Part shown: positions 26,665-37,893 of the stretch, piece after piece | How positions within the stretch are numbered: position 1 is the first letter of the stretch | Layout of the letters: every line of letters starts with the position of its first letter | Assembly: GCA_012934845.2 (NCBI GenBank) | Contig: WNNJ02002195.1 | Location: 1-64,000, forward strand | DNA length: 64,000 bases | Direction of reading: 5' to 3' | From: Pomphorhynchus laevis | Taxonomy: Eukaryota > Acanthocephala > Palaeacanthocephala > Echinorhynchida > Pomphorhynchidae | Program-made: the position numbers and the translations under genes | The notes under the pieces: generated by a model | Told to the model about the DNA's origin: nothing | Seen by the model: only the letters and a program-made list of their open reading frames with translations | Databases searched by the model: none

Positions 26665-29604
26665 TGTTTGAATTGTTATTTTTTCTCACTGATTAGAATT
26701 TGGCATAACTATCAGTTGGATTGCATCAAACATGCATGATAAACATTCTCATTTATTTTAAGAGAATACGGCAATATGTTGAAAGCTGATGTTAGTTAAA
26801 AACTTGTCAACACTAACGATCAGCATACTATCAGTCCCTCCTAGACGTCAAAGATAGCCAGAATAACTCATCAGTAGTATGATCCATCTTGATTAGGTTT
26901 TAGCTGTCTGTTTGAGTTTTGAATAATCGCAGTTTTATAAATAGCTTAAATTTAGCGGTAAAATTATAGAAAAATTAAATATTGATTATAAGACCATCTT
27001 TATTAATCTTATAAGCTTTTAGAATACGACATTGTGTTATTTTCTATCCTTTTTAAAAATCTGGCATTTGTTTTGTTTAGATTGCATAAAACATGCATGA
27101 TAACAATGGTCACAGATTTCGATGGAATACGGCATATGTCGAAAGCTGATGTCGGTTAACTGTTAAACACATAACGATCAGAATACTATATTACTTATTT
27201 ACGTCAAAGATGAACGAAAGCACTCATCTGTATTATGAGCTATCTCGATGAGGTTTTCGGCTGCCTGCTTGACTTTTGAAAAATAGCATTTTCTCTAAAT
27301 AGCACCATTCAAACTGCTAAATTCTCGTATACAAAAAACTTGCTTATCAGTCATCTCTATTCATATTAGTCAATACATTTGTTGCGTCATAAGATCATTC
27401 GTTTAATATATTTAAAAGGTTGTCATATGTATCATTAAGATTGGATTAAACAAGCGTAATAACAACAGTCTAGCATTTTCATTGAAATATGCCAAAATCT
27501 TAAAAGCTGCTGTTTATTAATAAATGTCCGCAGTTAACGATCAGCATACCATATGTTACGCCTAAACTTCCATGATTACTAAAAGCACTAAGCAGTATTA
27601 TGAGATATTTTAATTTATATTTTGAGGTCTGCCCGGTCTTTGAAAATATAGCATTTACTATAAATTGTTTAATTTTAGCGCGAAATTATAGTAAACTTTA
27701 AGGTTGCGTTTTTTAAACTATCTTTATATATATCAAGTGTTTAAATAATGCAGGATCGTGTCGTTTTTATTATTCAAATAAATTTGGCATGTGAATCATT
27801 CTATTTGCATCAAACAACCATAATAACAATGGTCATGGATTTTAATGGAGTACGGCAATATTTTGAAAGCTGCTGTCCCATAATTACTGGTCAACTCTAA
27901 CGATCATCATACTATTAATTACTTTAAAACGTCAAAGATAAACGGAAGAACTTTTCTGTTGTACAGGCTAACTTAATGACGTTTCGGCTGTGGGCTTGAC
28001 TTTTAAATAATACCATTTTCTAAAAGTTGCTTAATTTTTGCGGCAAATTTATAGTTAACTTACAACTGGCTAATTAGATCATTTTTATATTTCTCAGTCG
28101 TTTGAATGATGCTTTATTGTGCAATTTTATTATCCTTCAAAATACATTGGCAGTTGTAAAATTAAGATTGCATCAAACATTCATGATTACAATATTCATA
28201 AATTCAATGAAATACGGCAATTTTTTAGAGCTGCTATCAGGTAATAACTAGTCTACCAAAACGATCAGAATACTATTCGTTACTTCTCAGCGTCAAAGCT
28301 AAACAAAAGCAATCATATGTAGTATGATGCATTTCGATGACGTGTATCATTGAGATTGCATTAAACAATCATTAAATAGCATAATTCGAACTAATGAATA
28401 CTCGTAAACAAAAACTTGCTTATCAGACTATCTCTATTCATAAAGGTCAATTCATTTGTGGCGTCATGGTGTCATTCATTAAGTTACTTAAAATATTGTC
28501 ATATGTATTACAGAAATTACATAAAACAAACATGATAACAGCAGTCTAGCATTTGATTAAAACAGGTCAAAATGTTGAAAGCTGCTGTTGATAAAAACGT
28601 TAACAGTCAACGATCATCATACTATTTGTAACGTATAAACTTCAATATTGTCCAAAGACTAAATCAGTGGTATGATTCATTTTGATGACGATTTGGCTCT
28701 CTGCTGGTCTTTTAAAAATAGCATTTCCTATAAATCGCTTTATTTTAGTGGCAAAATTAAAGTAAACATAAAAGTTGCTTACCAGATTATCTTTATTTGT
28801 ATCAGGCGTTATAATAATGCTTCATTGTGTCATTTTATCTTACTTATAAGAATTTGGCATAACTATCTGTTGGATTGCATCAAACATGCATGATAAACAT
28901 GCTCATTGATTTTAAGAGACTACGGCAATATTTTGAAAGCTGAAGTTAGTTAAAAACTTGTCAACACTTACGATCAGCATACTATTAGTCACTGCTAGAC
29001 GTCAAGGATAGCCAGAATACCTCATCAGTAGTATGCTCCATCTTGATATCGTTTTAGCTGTCTGTTTGAGTTTTGAAAAATCGCAGTTTTATAAATCGCT
29101 TAAATTTGGCAGCAAAATTATAGAAAAATTAAATATTGATTATAAGACCATCTTTATTAATCTTAAGAGTTTTTAAAACGCGACATTGTGTTATTTTCTA
29201 TCCTTTTTAAAAATCTGGCATTTGTTTTGTTTAGATTGCATAAAACATGCATGATAACAATGGTCACAGATTTCGATGGATACGGCATTTGTCGAAAGCT
29301 GATGGCAGTTAACTGCTTAACACATACCGATCAGAATTCTATTTTACTTATAAACGTCAAATATGAACGAAAGCACTCATCTATAGTATGAGCTATCTCG
29401 ATGAGGTTTTCGGCTGCCTGCTTGACTTTTATAAAATAGCATTTTCTCTAAATAGCACTATTCAAACTGCTAAATTTTCGTACACAAAAAACTTGCTTAT
29501 CAGACCTCTCCAATCATATTAGTCAATTCATTTGTTGCGTCATAAGATCATTCCTTAAATATATTTAAAAGTTTGTCATATGTATCATTAAGATTGGATT
29601 AAAC

Positions 29605-29616
29605 AAGCGTAATAAC
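29605..29616. repeat. LINE target-site duplication, left copy
   Basis: AAGCGTAATAAC, exactly repeated at 34340-34351. It is the satellite target sequence duplicated on insertion. Confidence 0.95.
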
Positions 29617-29700
29617 TTTTGATATCAAAAAGGTATATAGATTAAATAAAACCAACGACAAAAATAAAATTTACAATTCGTTATATAATAACTTAAATGA
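29617..29700 (-). other. LINE 3' UTR and 3' terminus
   Basis: An 84-bp AT-rich tail after the reading frame. The element ends in the 14-bp perfect palindrome TTTTGATATCAAAA (29617-29630) directly against the target duplication, with no poly(A) or simple-repeat tail. Confidence 0.85.
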
Positions 29701-31100
29701 TTAGAGTAAGTATAATGAATGATCAGATTCTAAATTCTCACCGATCGGCAAGGATTTTGTAAGCTCCGGCTTATTACTGTACTTTTTAGAGTTATTTCTT
29801 TGTGATCGCTGATATTCTTCGCTATCATGTTCATGCGATCCATGAGCGTTGCTGTGACGCTTCTCTTCCGATTCGGTTGATATATTCGCGGCCGCGGTGG
29901 TGGCGGTTGTAATGAATTCGTTATTTCTTCGAACCATGTTTGAGCAACTCTTCAAAATTGATGCGATATTACTACTTTTATTCGTAATTAAGTGATTGGT
30001 GGTATTTGTTGTCACTATCATTTGTACTGCCGCTGGTGCGTCGTCATGTTGATCATGCTCAACACCTTGAACATCAACAACATTGTCGGGTAGTATAAGA
30101 TCATCACACATGTTGAGTAACTGATGAATGATCAGGTTGAGATGATCATTACAATTGTCGGGTGTATGATCGGCAACACTAGATTGGCTGCAATTCATCG
30201 TGGAAATTCCGGTTTTACCATTGTCAATCATAGTTTCTTCTTGGTTACTACTCGATGATACAAAGAAAGGCGCAGCAGATTCGTCGGCACCGGGTTCGTT
30301 GATAGAACCAGAAGCAAATTTTGCAAATTCATTCGATGGATTGCAATCAAGCCCATATTTAGGATCATATGATGTAAATGACATCATTGGTATTGTTGAA
30401 TTGCTGTTAAGTATAAATGATGACGATTCAAACTCCAATCCCTGTTGAGATGATCCTTTTAATTTTATCGTCAAGTTATCATTATCCTTGATTGGACAAC
30501 AAATTAGATTATTGTATTCGTTCATTTGATTATTATTTATTTGCATATCATTACTAGCTAAGGGATGCATTGAACTCTGATGCAGCTCACCAAGTTGTTG
30601 GATCTTATTTATTTGATCGGTAACTTGTCCTGTCGGTGAATTAGCAGACATCAATAGATGACTTTCAGCATCAGTTGTAGTTGCACAATAAGTAAATATC
30701 ATTTCTTTTTCGAAATCTGTTTGACCGTAGTCCGACGATTGCTTTCTAACTTTGGTAAGAGATTTGGCTACATCAGTATCGTCATTATCGTCTACATTAA
30801 GCTGGGAATGATGATGCTGAAAAACATCATTAGTAGCATCGAATGGAGTATCGTGCTTAGTGATATTGGCAGGAATGTCATCGTTACATTGAGACGCATG
30901 CTTGTTTATCGGTTCATTATCTGCGACTATCGTAGAAGTGGCGCTCACAGCATTATACTCAGTTTCAATTGATCTGGAGTTATATGTATCACAACGTCTA
31001 GTCATACAGGGTAGTCTTATCACATCACGAGTTCGGCTCAAAGCACAAGTGTCTGGCTCGAAGAGGCGTTTCCCGGGTTCACCTGTTTCCTGGTGTCCAC
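29701..31100 (-). pseudogene. LINE ORF: long C-terminal extension of unknown origin
   Basis: After the endonuclease the frame stays open for about 465 more codons to a stop at 29701-29703. The residues are rich in Asn, Ser, Thr, Asp and His (NDDTDVAKSL, QINNNQMNEYNNL, TTATTAAANISTESEEKRHS). No folded domain, metal-binding motif or transmembrane segment is evident, so it looks intrinsically disordered. Known RLE-class LINEs usually end soon after the endonuclease. That long an open frame without stops is improbable for untranslated sequence. It could be a lineage-specific domain, or a host coding segment captured at the 3' end; the composition resembles activation regions of invertebrate transcription factors. 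I recognise no specific homologue. Confidence 0.7.
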
Positions 31101-32475
31101 CATCAAATGTGGATATTGGGATCTGATCAAGTGACGCTAGCATTGCTTTGGCGTTGCCTCTCATTATTGCAATAGAGATGCGCTGGTATAAATGCGTGAT
31201 CGTCACGGCGTAAGTGACTCCGCTTGTCCGGCTCATGTTATTTGCAACCCGTTTGATGACCCTGTTTCCCTCTTCATTCCATCCCCCAAACGACTCCACT
31301 ACAGCGGCTGAGAATATATACCCCGCTGCTTCGACCCTGCTCTTGTACTTTCGGTCTTTAACATTAATCGCATACGACGTAGCGGCGGCGAGCTTTGCGT
31401 TAGCAGCTGAGCGACGGTATGCCGTCTGTTGGGGGTGAGTGACTGCAAAGTCGATTGCATGGGGAGGATCCCCATAAAATAGGATGTCTGCCGGCCGTTC
31501 ACGTAGGTCCGGAATAATACCTCGCACTTCTAGAGCTACATCCATCCGGGCTGATTGTGCGGCTGCGAATACCACGTCACGAATAGCATTATGCCGCAGT
31601 CCTTGATAACCCCCGTATTGGCATGTTAGCGAGTGTATGCCTTCCTTATCAGCTATGCGCATGCAGCGGCCGCATCTATAATTCCTTTCGTGTAAAGGAA
31701 TTCCAAGCCACATGCGGACTAGAATACAGAACTGTGGGGGTGTTAATTCCGTTCCAGATGCCGCATTTGGTACAGCGTTAAGCCAAGCCCCAGCTTTTGG
31801 ACACGACACTGCATGTAGTCGGGCACGATCCATTTCGCTAGCTGATTTTATAAGCTGTGTCGAGGCGAGATTTTCAATCAGGCGTGAGGTTGATGATTGA
31901 CCGCCATCCGTAGACGGTATGAAGTGAGATCCCATTGTAGTTCTAAGGGTGGCTAATGCCTCTGAATAGCCAGGAAAAAGTGTAGGATCCAGACTGTATT
32001 CTTCTCCTACCTGCATCACGCTATGTATAAATGCGCTCTGGACATGCGCCGCATTGCATCTTAGGCCAAATCCTCCCAGACGGATTGGGAGTGTCATCTG
32101 TGATTTTGCTGCTTCGTGTAGTTGACACGCGCATATTTTCTGAAAGGCGCTGGCGATTTGTCTGTCGAATGACTGACAAAACGTTTTTGTAATCCTTGGA
32201 TCAACTGAACGGAGAAGGTGGTTTATCCTGGACGAGGAAGCGCAGTGTTTGAGTAGGAGGTATCCGACTTGAGGGTCTGGCAGCTTGGCTACTGCTTCAA
32301 TTGTCTGGATTAGCGGTGGCAGAATTTCGTTTGTCAGGTGGGTTTCTATGAAGGACTCGTCACCGATGGGTATGCCTAACAAGTGCATGTTTCCAGAGGT
32401 GTTCTCCGAAACCACCTCGGATAGTAGGGCCAAGCAAGAGCTAACGGCTTCAGGTGTGCCGATGACCTCTGTCTT
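31101..32475 (-). pseudogene. LINE ORF: RT thumb, CCHC knuckle and restriction-like endonuclease
   Basis: Continues in frame after the second TGA (KTEVIGTPEAVSSCLALLSEVV, as after the RT palm of related elements). Residue numbers are from the TTG at 32,433: thumb and linker about 1-245 (IRLGGFGLR is typical of these elements), CCHC knuckle C254/C257/H267/C271 (CGRC...HSLTC) followed by RH (280-281), then the endonuclease with E302, D316 (RPADILF), D328 (AIDFAVTHP) and Lys at about 359-362. This is the PD-(D/E)XK fold used by R2-like LINEs to nick target DNA. A conserved tail (GYIFSAAVVESFGGWNEEGN) follows to about residue 440. All expected endonuclease residues are present. Confidence 0.87.
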
Positions 32476-33348
32476 TCACCAATTTAGCTGCAATTTAATC
32501 GCCTTGAAACTCGTGTCTAGCCAGCCGAGTGCGGATGCGATTGCCGAAGGCGTCCCGCCGACTATGCCATCGTCCAGGTACCACATGTTGAGGTTTATTC
32601 CAGGGATATGAGAAACGTGTTCAATCGTTTTCTTAATGGCCAACGCGAAGAGGAACGGGCCCAATGGATCACCCTGCTGGACTCCTTCACATGAATTGAG
32701 AGGGTCCTGCGGGCCAAAACGAAGGGGTGCCTTGCACTTGTATGAAAAGTCAAACCATGGCAAGATCTCTGGGACGTTCTCTCGGACAGTTGCTCGTAAG
32801 TGCGCTCTGGACAATGAGTTGAAGGCGTTTGAAAGATCGATCTTTGCCCAGGCCCAGTTGTTGTCGTTGGCGTGAAGTTCGTGGATTCGTCGGATGTTGT
32901 GAACGATCCTTTCCACTGCGTTAGGGGTTGCTACTCCTAGTTGTGTTGGTTGTAGTAGACCAGCGAAACGTTTGCGGAGTTGGAGACATATGCATTTCGA
33001 GCACAGACGGCGTAGAGTTTCGCCAACGGCAATTGGTCTGATACCCCCGTCCTTTTTGGGAAGTGCGATCAAGTTCGCGCCGGCTATGTAAGGCGCCACT
33101 TCAGAGGGTGCTAGTCCCGCCAGAAGGTGGTTGACAAGGTGCGTCAGGTTTTCTGCTAGCGAACCGCCGCTATTTGCTCGTAACATGTCCTGGAGATGCT
33201 CCGGTCTTAGCCCCAGGCAACCTGGTCCCGATGCTGAAGGAAAAGAGTTGACCGCGGTAATGACGGTCTCGCGGCCTACAGATATAGACGAAATCGGATT
33301 GTTTGAAAGTCGTTCTATAAGATTAGGTGAGGAGAGTTGCTGATCCCG
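32476..33348 (-). pseudogene. LINE ORF, central part: reverse transcriptase
   Basis: Open from just after the first TGA to a second TGA at 32476-32478, in the same frame as its neighbours. Motifs in order: SFPSASGPGCLGLRPEHLQDML (N-terminal RT block), LIALPKKDGGIRPIAVGETL (fingers), WAWAKIDLSNAFNSLSR (motif A, catalytic Asp), EGVQQGDPLGPFLFALAI (motif B), WYLDDGIVGG (motif C, two catalytic Asp), then FKAIKLQLNW just before the TGA. All catalytic residues are intact. This domain performs target-primed reverse transcription. An ATG at 33,184-33,186 is internal to the domain and not a true start. The second stop lies at a position where related elements commonly have Ser (LN-S-K-C-E-V-I), consistent with a TCA-to-TGA change; that is inference. 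Confidence 0.88.
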
Positions 33349-34086
33349 TCAGATGCTGTATGTATGGGGATGTAGTATTTGCAGCGCTGTCCGTGCTTGT
33401 GTAGATGGGCTGACTATTCCTCCTGAAACCAAACGCTGGAGTGCTTTACCGTAATTCCCATGCTTGGCCAGGTTGATACAAGCAATTTCTGAATTGCCGT
33501 TTAGTTTACGGTTTGCATATTTGTGTGGCGTTTGTATCATGGATGGCACATCCGTAAGGGCGGTTGTCGCGTAGGCTCTTATTGAGTCGCAAATGTGCTC
33601 CTCGAGCTTATATCGACCTTTGCATATTGTGGGCATTGGGCCACTGAAGCACGATTTTGCGAAGAGCAGCAGCTTTGTCCATGAACTGACATCTCCGATC
33701 TGCAGTGCATGTTTGATACTGTCACAGAAGTAGGTGGCTGCTAGAACACGTGCTTTGTACGGAATGCGTATGACTGTTGTTGATTCTCTGCGCCAACATG
33801 ATTGAAGACATGATAGACGGTTCGAAGCGTCGACTCTAGCGCTTGGAATTGCCAATGTTGGAGTTATGACTTCTGTCGTGGCCTCATTTGGCTGCACCTT
33901 GGACGCATGGTTGAAACAGCCAAAACCCTCGCCCGAACCTGCACACCTAGAACCTCTGAACTTATGAAAGCGGAAGCATCCATTAGTTGTCAAAACGATG
34001 TCCCTCTGGCAGATGCGACATGGCCGCCTACCTCTGATAATATCATTTTGATCTTGCCCATCGTACGCCATTGTGTTTGGTAACAT
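33349..34086 (-). pseudogene. LINE ORF, N-terminal part: zinc finger
   Basis: First segment of the LINE frame, ending at a TGA (33349-33351). The first ATG codons are at 34,084-34,086 and 34,069-34,071 (MAYDGQDQ). The frame is open farther upstream, and a TTG at 34,110 is an unlikely start in a eukaryote. A finger of the form C-x2-C-x14-H-x6-C (CRIC...H...C, about residues 31-56 counted from the TTG) sits in a setting TTNGCFRFHKFRGSRC-AGSG, a pattern I associate with N-termini of RLE-class retrotransposons. Such fingers bind target DNA or element RNA in related LINEs. The rest of the segment (KARVLAATYFCDSIKHAL) is not recognised. The following segment is in the same frame. Confidence 0.8.
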
Positions 34087-34339
34087 TGTAAGTAAGTTTG
34101 TAATTGCCAAGGTAAGTTTGTAACTGTTGTATGTTATTTTATTGTAAACAATTGTAATTTGATGAGTTAGTATAATTAAGCCATAGAATAAACAAATTGT
34201 ACGTTTTGTTTCTGATAATATATATTGTATGTTTATAAGAAACCAAAATTTTTTTATGACTTAAATGATTACTTTAGTAAGCTGATTGATAATGAAAGCT
34301 CGAATATATTGTATGTTATTTTATCTCAAACTATTTTTT
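34087..34339 (-). other. LINE 5' leader
   Basis: AT-rich leader upstream of the first ATG. It contains a 16-bp direct repeat TTGTATGTTATTTTAT (34127-34142 and 34309-34324), a related partial copy near 34,222-34,235, and a 12-bp direct repeat GTAAGTTTGTAA (34092-34103 and 34112-34123). I see no promoter motif I could defend. Confidence 0.65.
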
Positions 34340-34351
34340 AAGCGTAATAAC
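34340..34351. repeat. LINE target-site duplication, right copy
   Basis: AAGCGTAATAAC, the match of 29605-29616. Satellite monomer 3 continues directly after it. Confidence 0.95.
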
Positions 34352-35741
34352 AACTGTCTAGCATTTTCATTGAAATATGCCAAAATCTTAAAAGCTGCTG
34401 TTTATTAAAAATGTCCGCAGTTAACGATCAGGATACTATTTGTAACGCCTAAACTTCCGTGATTACTGAAAGCACTAAGCAGTATTATGAGTTATTTTAA
34501 TTTATATTTTGAGGTCTGCCTGGTCTTTGAAAATATAGCATTTACTATAAATTGTTTAATTTTAGCGCAAAATTATAGTAAACGTTAAGGTTGCTCCTTT
34601 TAAACTATCTTTATTTATATCAAGTGTTTAAATTATGCAGGATCGTTTCGTTTTTATTATTCAAATGAATTTGGCATGTGTATCATTCTAATTGCATCAA
34701 ACAAGCATGATAACAATGGTCATGGATTTTAATGGAGTACGGCAATATTTTGAAAGCTGTTGTTCCATAATTACTTGTCAACTCTAACGATCATCATACT
34801 ATTAATCACTTTAAAACGTCAAAGATGAACGGAAGAACTTTTCTATTGTACAGGCTAATTTAATGACGTTTCGGCTTCGGGCTTGACTTTTAAATAATAC
34901 CATTTTCTAAAAGTTGCTTGATTTTTGCGGCAAATTTTTTAGTTAACTTACAACTGGCTAATTAGATCATTTTTATATTTCTCAGTTGTTTGAATGATCC
35001 TTTATTGTGCAATTTTAATATCCTTCAAAATACATTGGCAGTTGTCAAATAAGATTGCATCAAACATTCATGATTACAATATTCATAAATTCAATGAAAT
35101 ACAGCAATTTTTTAGAGCTGCTATCAGGTAATAACTAGTCTACCAAAACGATCAGAATACTATTCGTTACTTCTAAGAGTCAAAGATAAACAAAAGCAAT
35201 CATATGTAGTATGATGCATTTCGATGAAGTGAATCGTGAGATTGCATTAAACAATCAGAATAAAAACAGTCCAGCATTTCATTGAAACAAGTCAAAATCT
35301 GCTGTCGGGCAAAAACTTTTTAGCCCTTATTGATCAGATTACTATTTGTTACTTCTAAGCGTGAAAAATTAACAAAATCACTAATCTGTAGTATATGTCA
35401 TCTCGATGACGTGTCGGCTGCCGGCTAATATTTAGAAAAAATAGCATTTTCCCTAAATAGCTTAATTCGAACTGATGAATACTCGTAAACAAAAACTTAA
35501 TTATCAGACCATCTCTATTCATAAATGTCAATTTATTTGTGGCGTTATGGTGTCATTCCTTAAGTTACTTAAAAGATTGTCGCATGTATTACAGAGATTA
35601 CATAATAACAACAGTCTAGCATTTGATTAAAACACGTCAAAATGTTGTAAGCTGATGTAGATAAAAACGTTAACTATCAACGATCATCATACCATTTGTA
35701 ACGTCTAAACTTCAATATTGTCCAAAGACTAAATAAGTGGT

Positions 35742-37893
35742 ATGATTCAACTCGATGACGATTTGGCTCTCTGCTTGACTATTAAAAATACCATTTCCTA
35801 TAAATCGCTTAATTTTAGCGGCAAAAGTATAGTAAACATAAAGTTGCTTACCCGATTATCTTTGTTTATATCAGGCGTTATAATGATGCTTCATTGTGTT
35901 ATTTCTTCTCACCTATTAGAATTTGGCATAACTATCAGTAGGATTGCATCAAACATGCATGATAAACATGCTCATTTATTTTAATAGAATACGGCAATAT
36001 GTTGAAAGCTGATGTTAGTTAAATACTTGTCAACACTAACGATCAGCATACTATTAGTCTCTGCTAGACGTCAATGATAGCCAGAATAACTCATCAGTAG
36101 TATGATCAATCTTGATTAGGTTTTAGCTGTCTGTTTGAGTTTTGAATAATCGCAGTTTTATAAATCGCTTAAATTTAGCGGTAAAATTATAGAAAAATTA
36201 AATATTGATTATAAGACCATCTTTATTAATCTTAAGAGTTTTTAAAATACGACATTGTATTATTTTTTATCCTTTTTGAAAATCTCGCATTTGTTTTGTT
36301 TAGATTGCATAAAACATGCATGATAACAATGGTCATAGATTTCGATGGAATACGGCATATGTCGAAAGCTGATGGCAGTTAACTGCTTAGCACATATCGA
36401 TCAGAATTCTATTTTACTTATAAACGTTAAAGATGAACGAAAGCACTCATTTGTAGTATAAGCTATCTCGATAAGGTTTTCGGCTGCCTGCTTGACTTTT
36501 GAAAAATAGCATTTTCTCTAAACAGCACCATTCAAACTGCTAAATTCTCGTAAACAAAACAAACTTGCTTATCAGACATCTCCATTCATATTAGTCAAAT
36601 AATTTGTTGCGTCATAGGATCATTCGTTAAATATGTTTAAAGGGTTGTCATATGTATCATTAAGATTGGATTAAACAAGCGTAATAACAACAGTCTAGCA
36701 TTTTCATTGAAATACGCCAAAATCTCAAAAGCTGCTGTTTATTAAAAATGTCCGCAGTAAACGATCAGCATACTATATGTAACGCCTAAACTTCCATGAT
36801 TACTGAAAGCACTAAGCAGTATTATGAGATATTTTAATTTATATTTTGAGGTTCATGGTCTTTGAAAATATAGCATTTACTATAAATTGTTTAATTTTAG
36901 CGTAAAATTATAGTAAACGTTAAGGTTGCTCCTTTTAAACTATCTTTATTTATATCAAGTGTTTAAAAAATGCAGGATAGTGTCGTTTTTATTATTCAAA
37001 TGAATTTGGCATGTGTATCATTCTATTTGCATCAAACAACCATAATAACAATGGTCATGGATTTTAATGGAGTACGGCAATATTTTGAAAGCTGCTGTCC
37101 CATAATTACTGGTCAACTCTAACGATCATCATACTATTAATTACTTTAAAACGTCAAAGATAAACGGAAGTACTTTTCTGTTGTACAGGCTAACTTAATG
37201 ACGTATCGGCTGTGGGCTTTACTTTTAAATAATACCATTTTCTAAAAATTGCTTAATTTTTGCGGCAAATTTATAGTTAACTCAAAACTGGCTTATTAGA
37301 TCATTTTTATATTTCTCAGTCGTTTGAATAATCCTTTATTGTGCAATTTTATTATCCTTCAAAATACATTGGCAGTTGTCAAATTAAGATTGCATCAAAC
37401 ATTCATGATTACAATATTCATAAATTCAATGAAATACGGCAATTTTTTAGAGCTGCTATCAGGTAATAACTATTCTACCAAAACGATCAGAATACTATTC
37501 GTTACTTCTCAGCGTCAAAGATAAACAAAAGCAATCATATGTAGTATGATGCATCTCGATGACGTGTATTATTGAGATTGCATTAAACAATCATTTTATA
37601 GCATAATTTGAACTGATGCATACTCGTAAACAAAAACTTGCTTATCAGACTATCTCTATTCATAAAGGTCAATTCATTTGTGGCGTCATGGTGTCATTCA
37701 TTAAGTTACTTAAAATATTGTCATATGTATTACAGAAATTACATAAAACAAACATGATAACAACAGTCTAGCATTTGATTAAAACAGGTCAAAATGTTAA
37801 AAGCTGCTGTTGATAAAAACGTTAGCAGTCAACGATCATCATACTATTTGTAACGTCTAAACTTCAATATTGTCCAAAGACTAAATCAGTGGT
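35742..37893 (+). repeat. HOR-A copy 14 (2,152 bp, half-unit deletion)
   Basis: Short form. The deletion junction at about 37,588-37,605 reads CAATCATTTTATAGCATAATTTG, a variant shared with copy 15. Confidence 0.92.

Larger units (their letters stand above)
25632..26672 (-). mobile_element. Penelope-like retroelement, 3' fragment
   Basis: About 1.04 kb of AT-rich non-satellite sequence inside monomer 1. On the minus strand it contains the C-terminal half of a reverse transcriptase, a roughly 140-nt structured non-coding block, and an AT-rich tail running to the left junction. It is truncated at its 5' side (the right end), where satellite resumes. Compared with the uninterrupted site in copy 9 (about 18,800-18,830), roughly 10-13 bp of satellite (GCTTCATTG and neighbours) is missing and I see no target-site duplication. 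A 15-bp direct repeat lies at the right junction. Assignment to Penelope-like elements rests on the reverse transcriptase motifs. Another non-LTR reverse transcriptase lineage is possible. Confidence 0.75.
25487..28671 (+). repeat. HOR-A copy 12, split by the Penelope-like element
   Basis: About 2,150 bp of satellite once the insertion is excluded, so it is the short form (deletion junction at about 28,365-28,380). From about 26.7 kb on it follows copy 9 very closely, sharing AAATAGCTTAAATTTAGCGG, ATTAATAAATGTCCGCAG and ATTACTAAAAGCAC. Confidence 0.9.
29617..34339 (-). mobile_element. Full-length LINE with restriction-like endonuclease
   Basis: A 4,723-bp non-LTR retrotransposon on the minus strand, bounded by exact 12-bp target duplications. 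It has a leader of about 230-270 bp (right end), one long reading frame, and an 84-bp 3' UTR (left end). It carries an N-terminal CCHC-type finger, a reverse transcriptase, then a CCHC knuckle and PD-(D/E)XK endonuclease. That is the architecture of RLE-bearing LINEs (R2, R4, NeSL, Hero and Utopia groups); I cannot fix the clade. There is no poly(A); the 3' end is the palindrome TTTTGATATCAAAA. Exact target duplications and only two in-frame stops argue for a young insertion. GC content is clearly higher than in the satellite. Many short frames on the opposite strand are shadows. Confidence 0.92.
28672..35741 (+). repeat. HOR-A copy 13, split by the LINE
   Basis: About 2,335 bp of satellite once the LINE and one copy of its 12-bp target duplication are excluded. 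The insertion lies in monomer 3, within the AAACAAGCGTAATAACAAC box. Confidence 0.92.

Noticed and set aside
30200-32875. Plus-strand frames of 62-108 aa inside the LINE
   Set aside because: They are antisense shadows of the long minus-strand LINE frame and have no recognisable domains.
33349-33351. TGA reassigned to an amino acid in this genome
   Set aside because: Tryptophans in the LINE frame use TGG, and the other element frames end in TAA. Two TGAs in one element are more simply decay.
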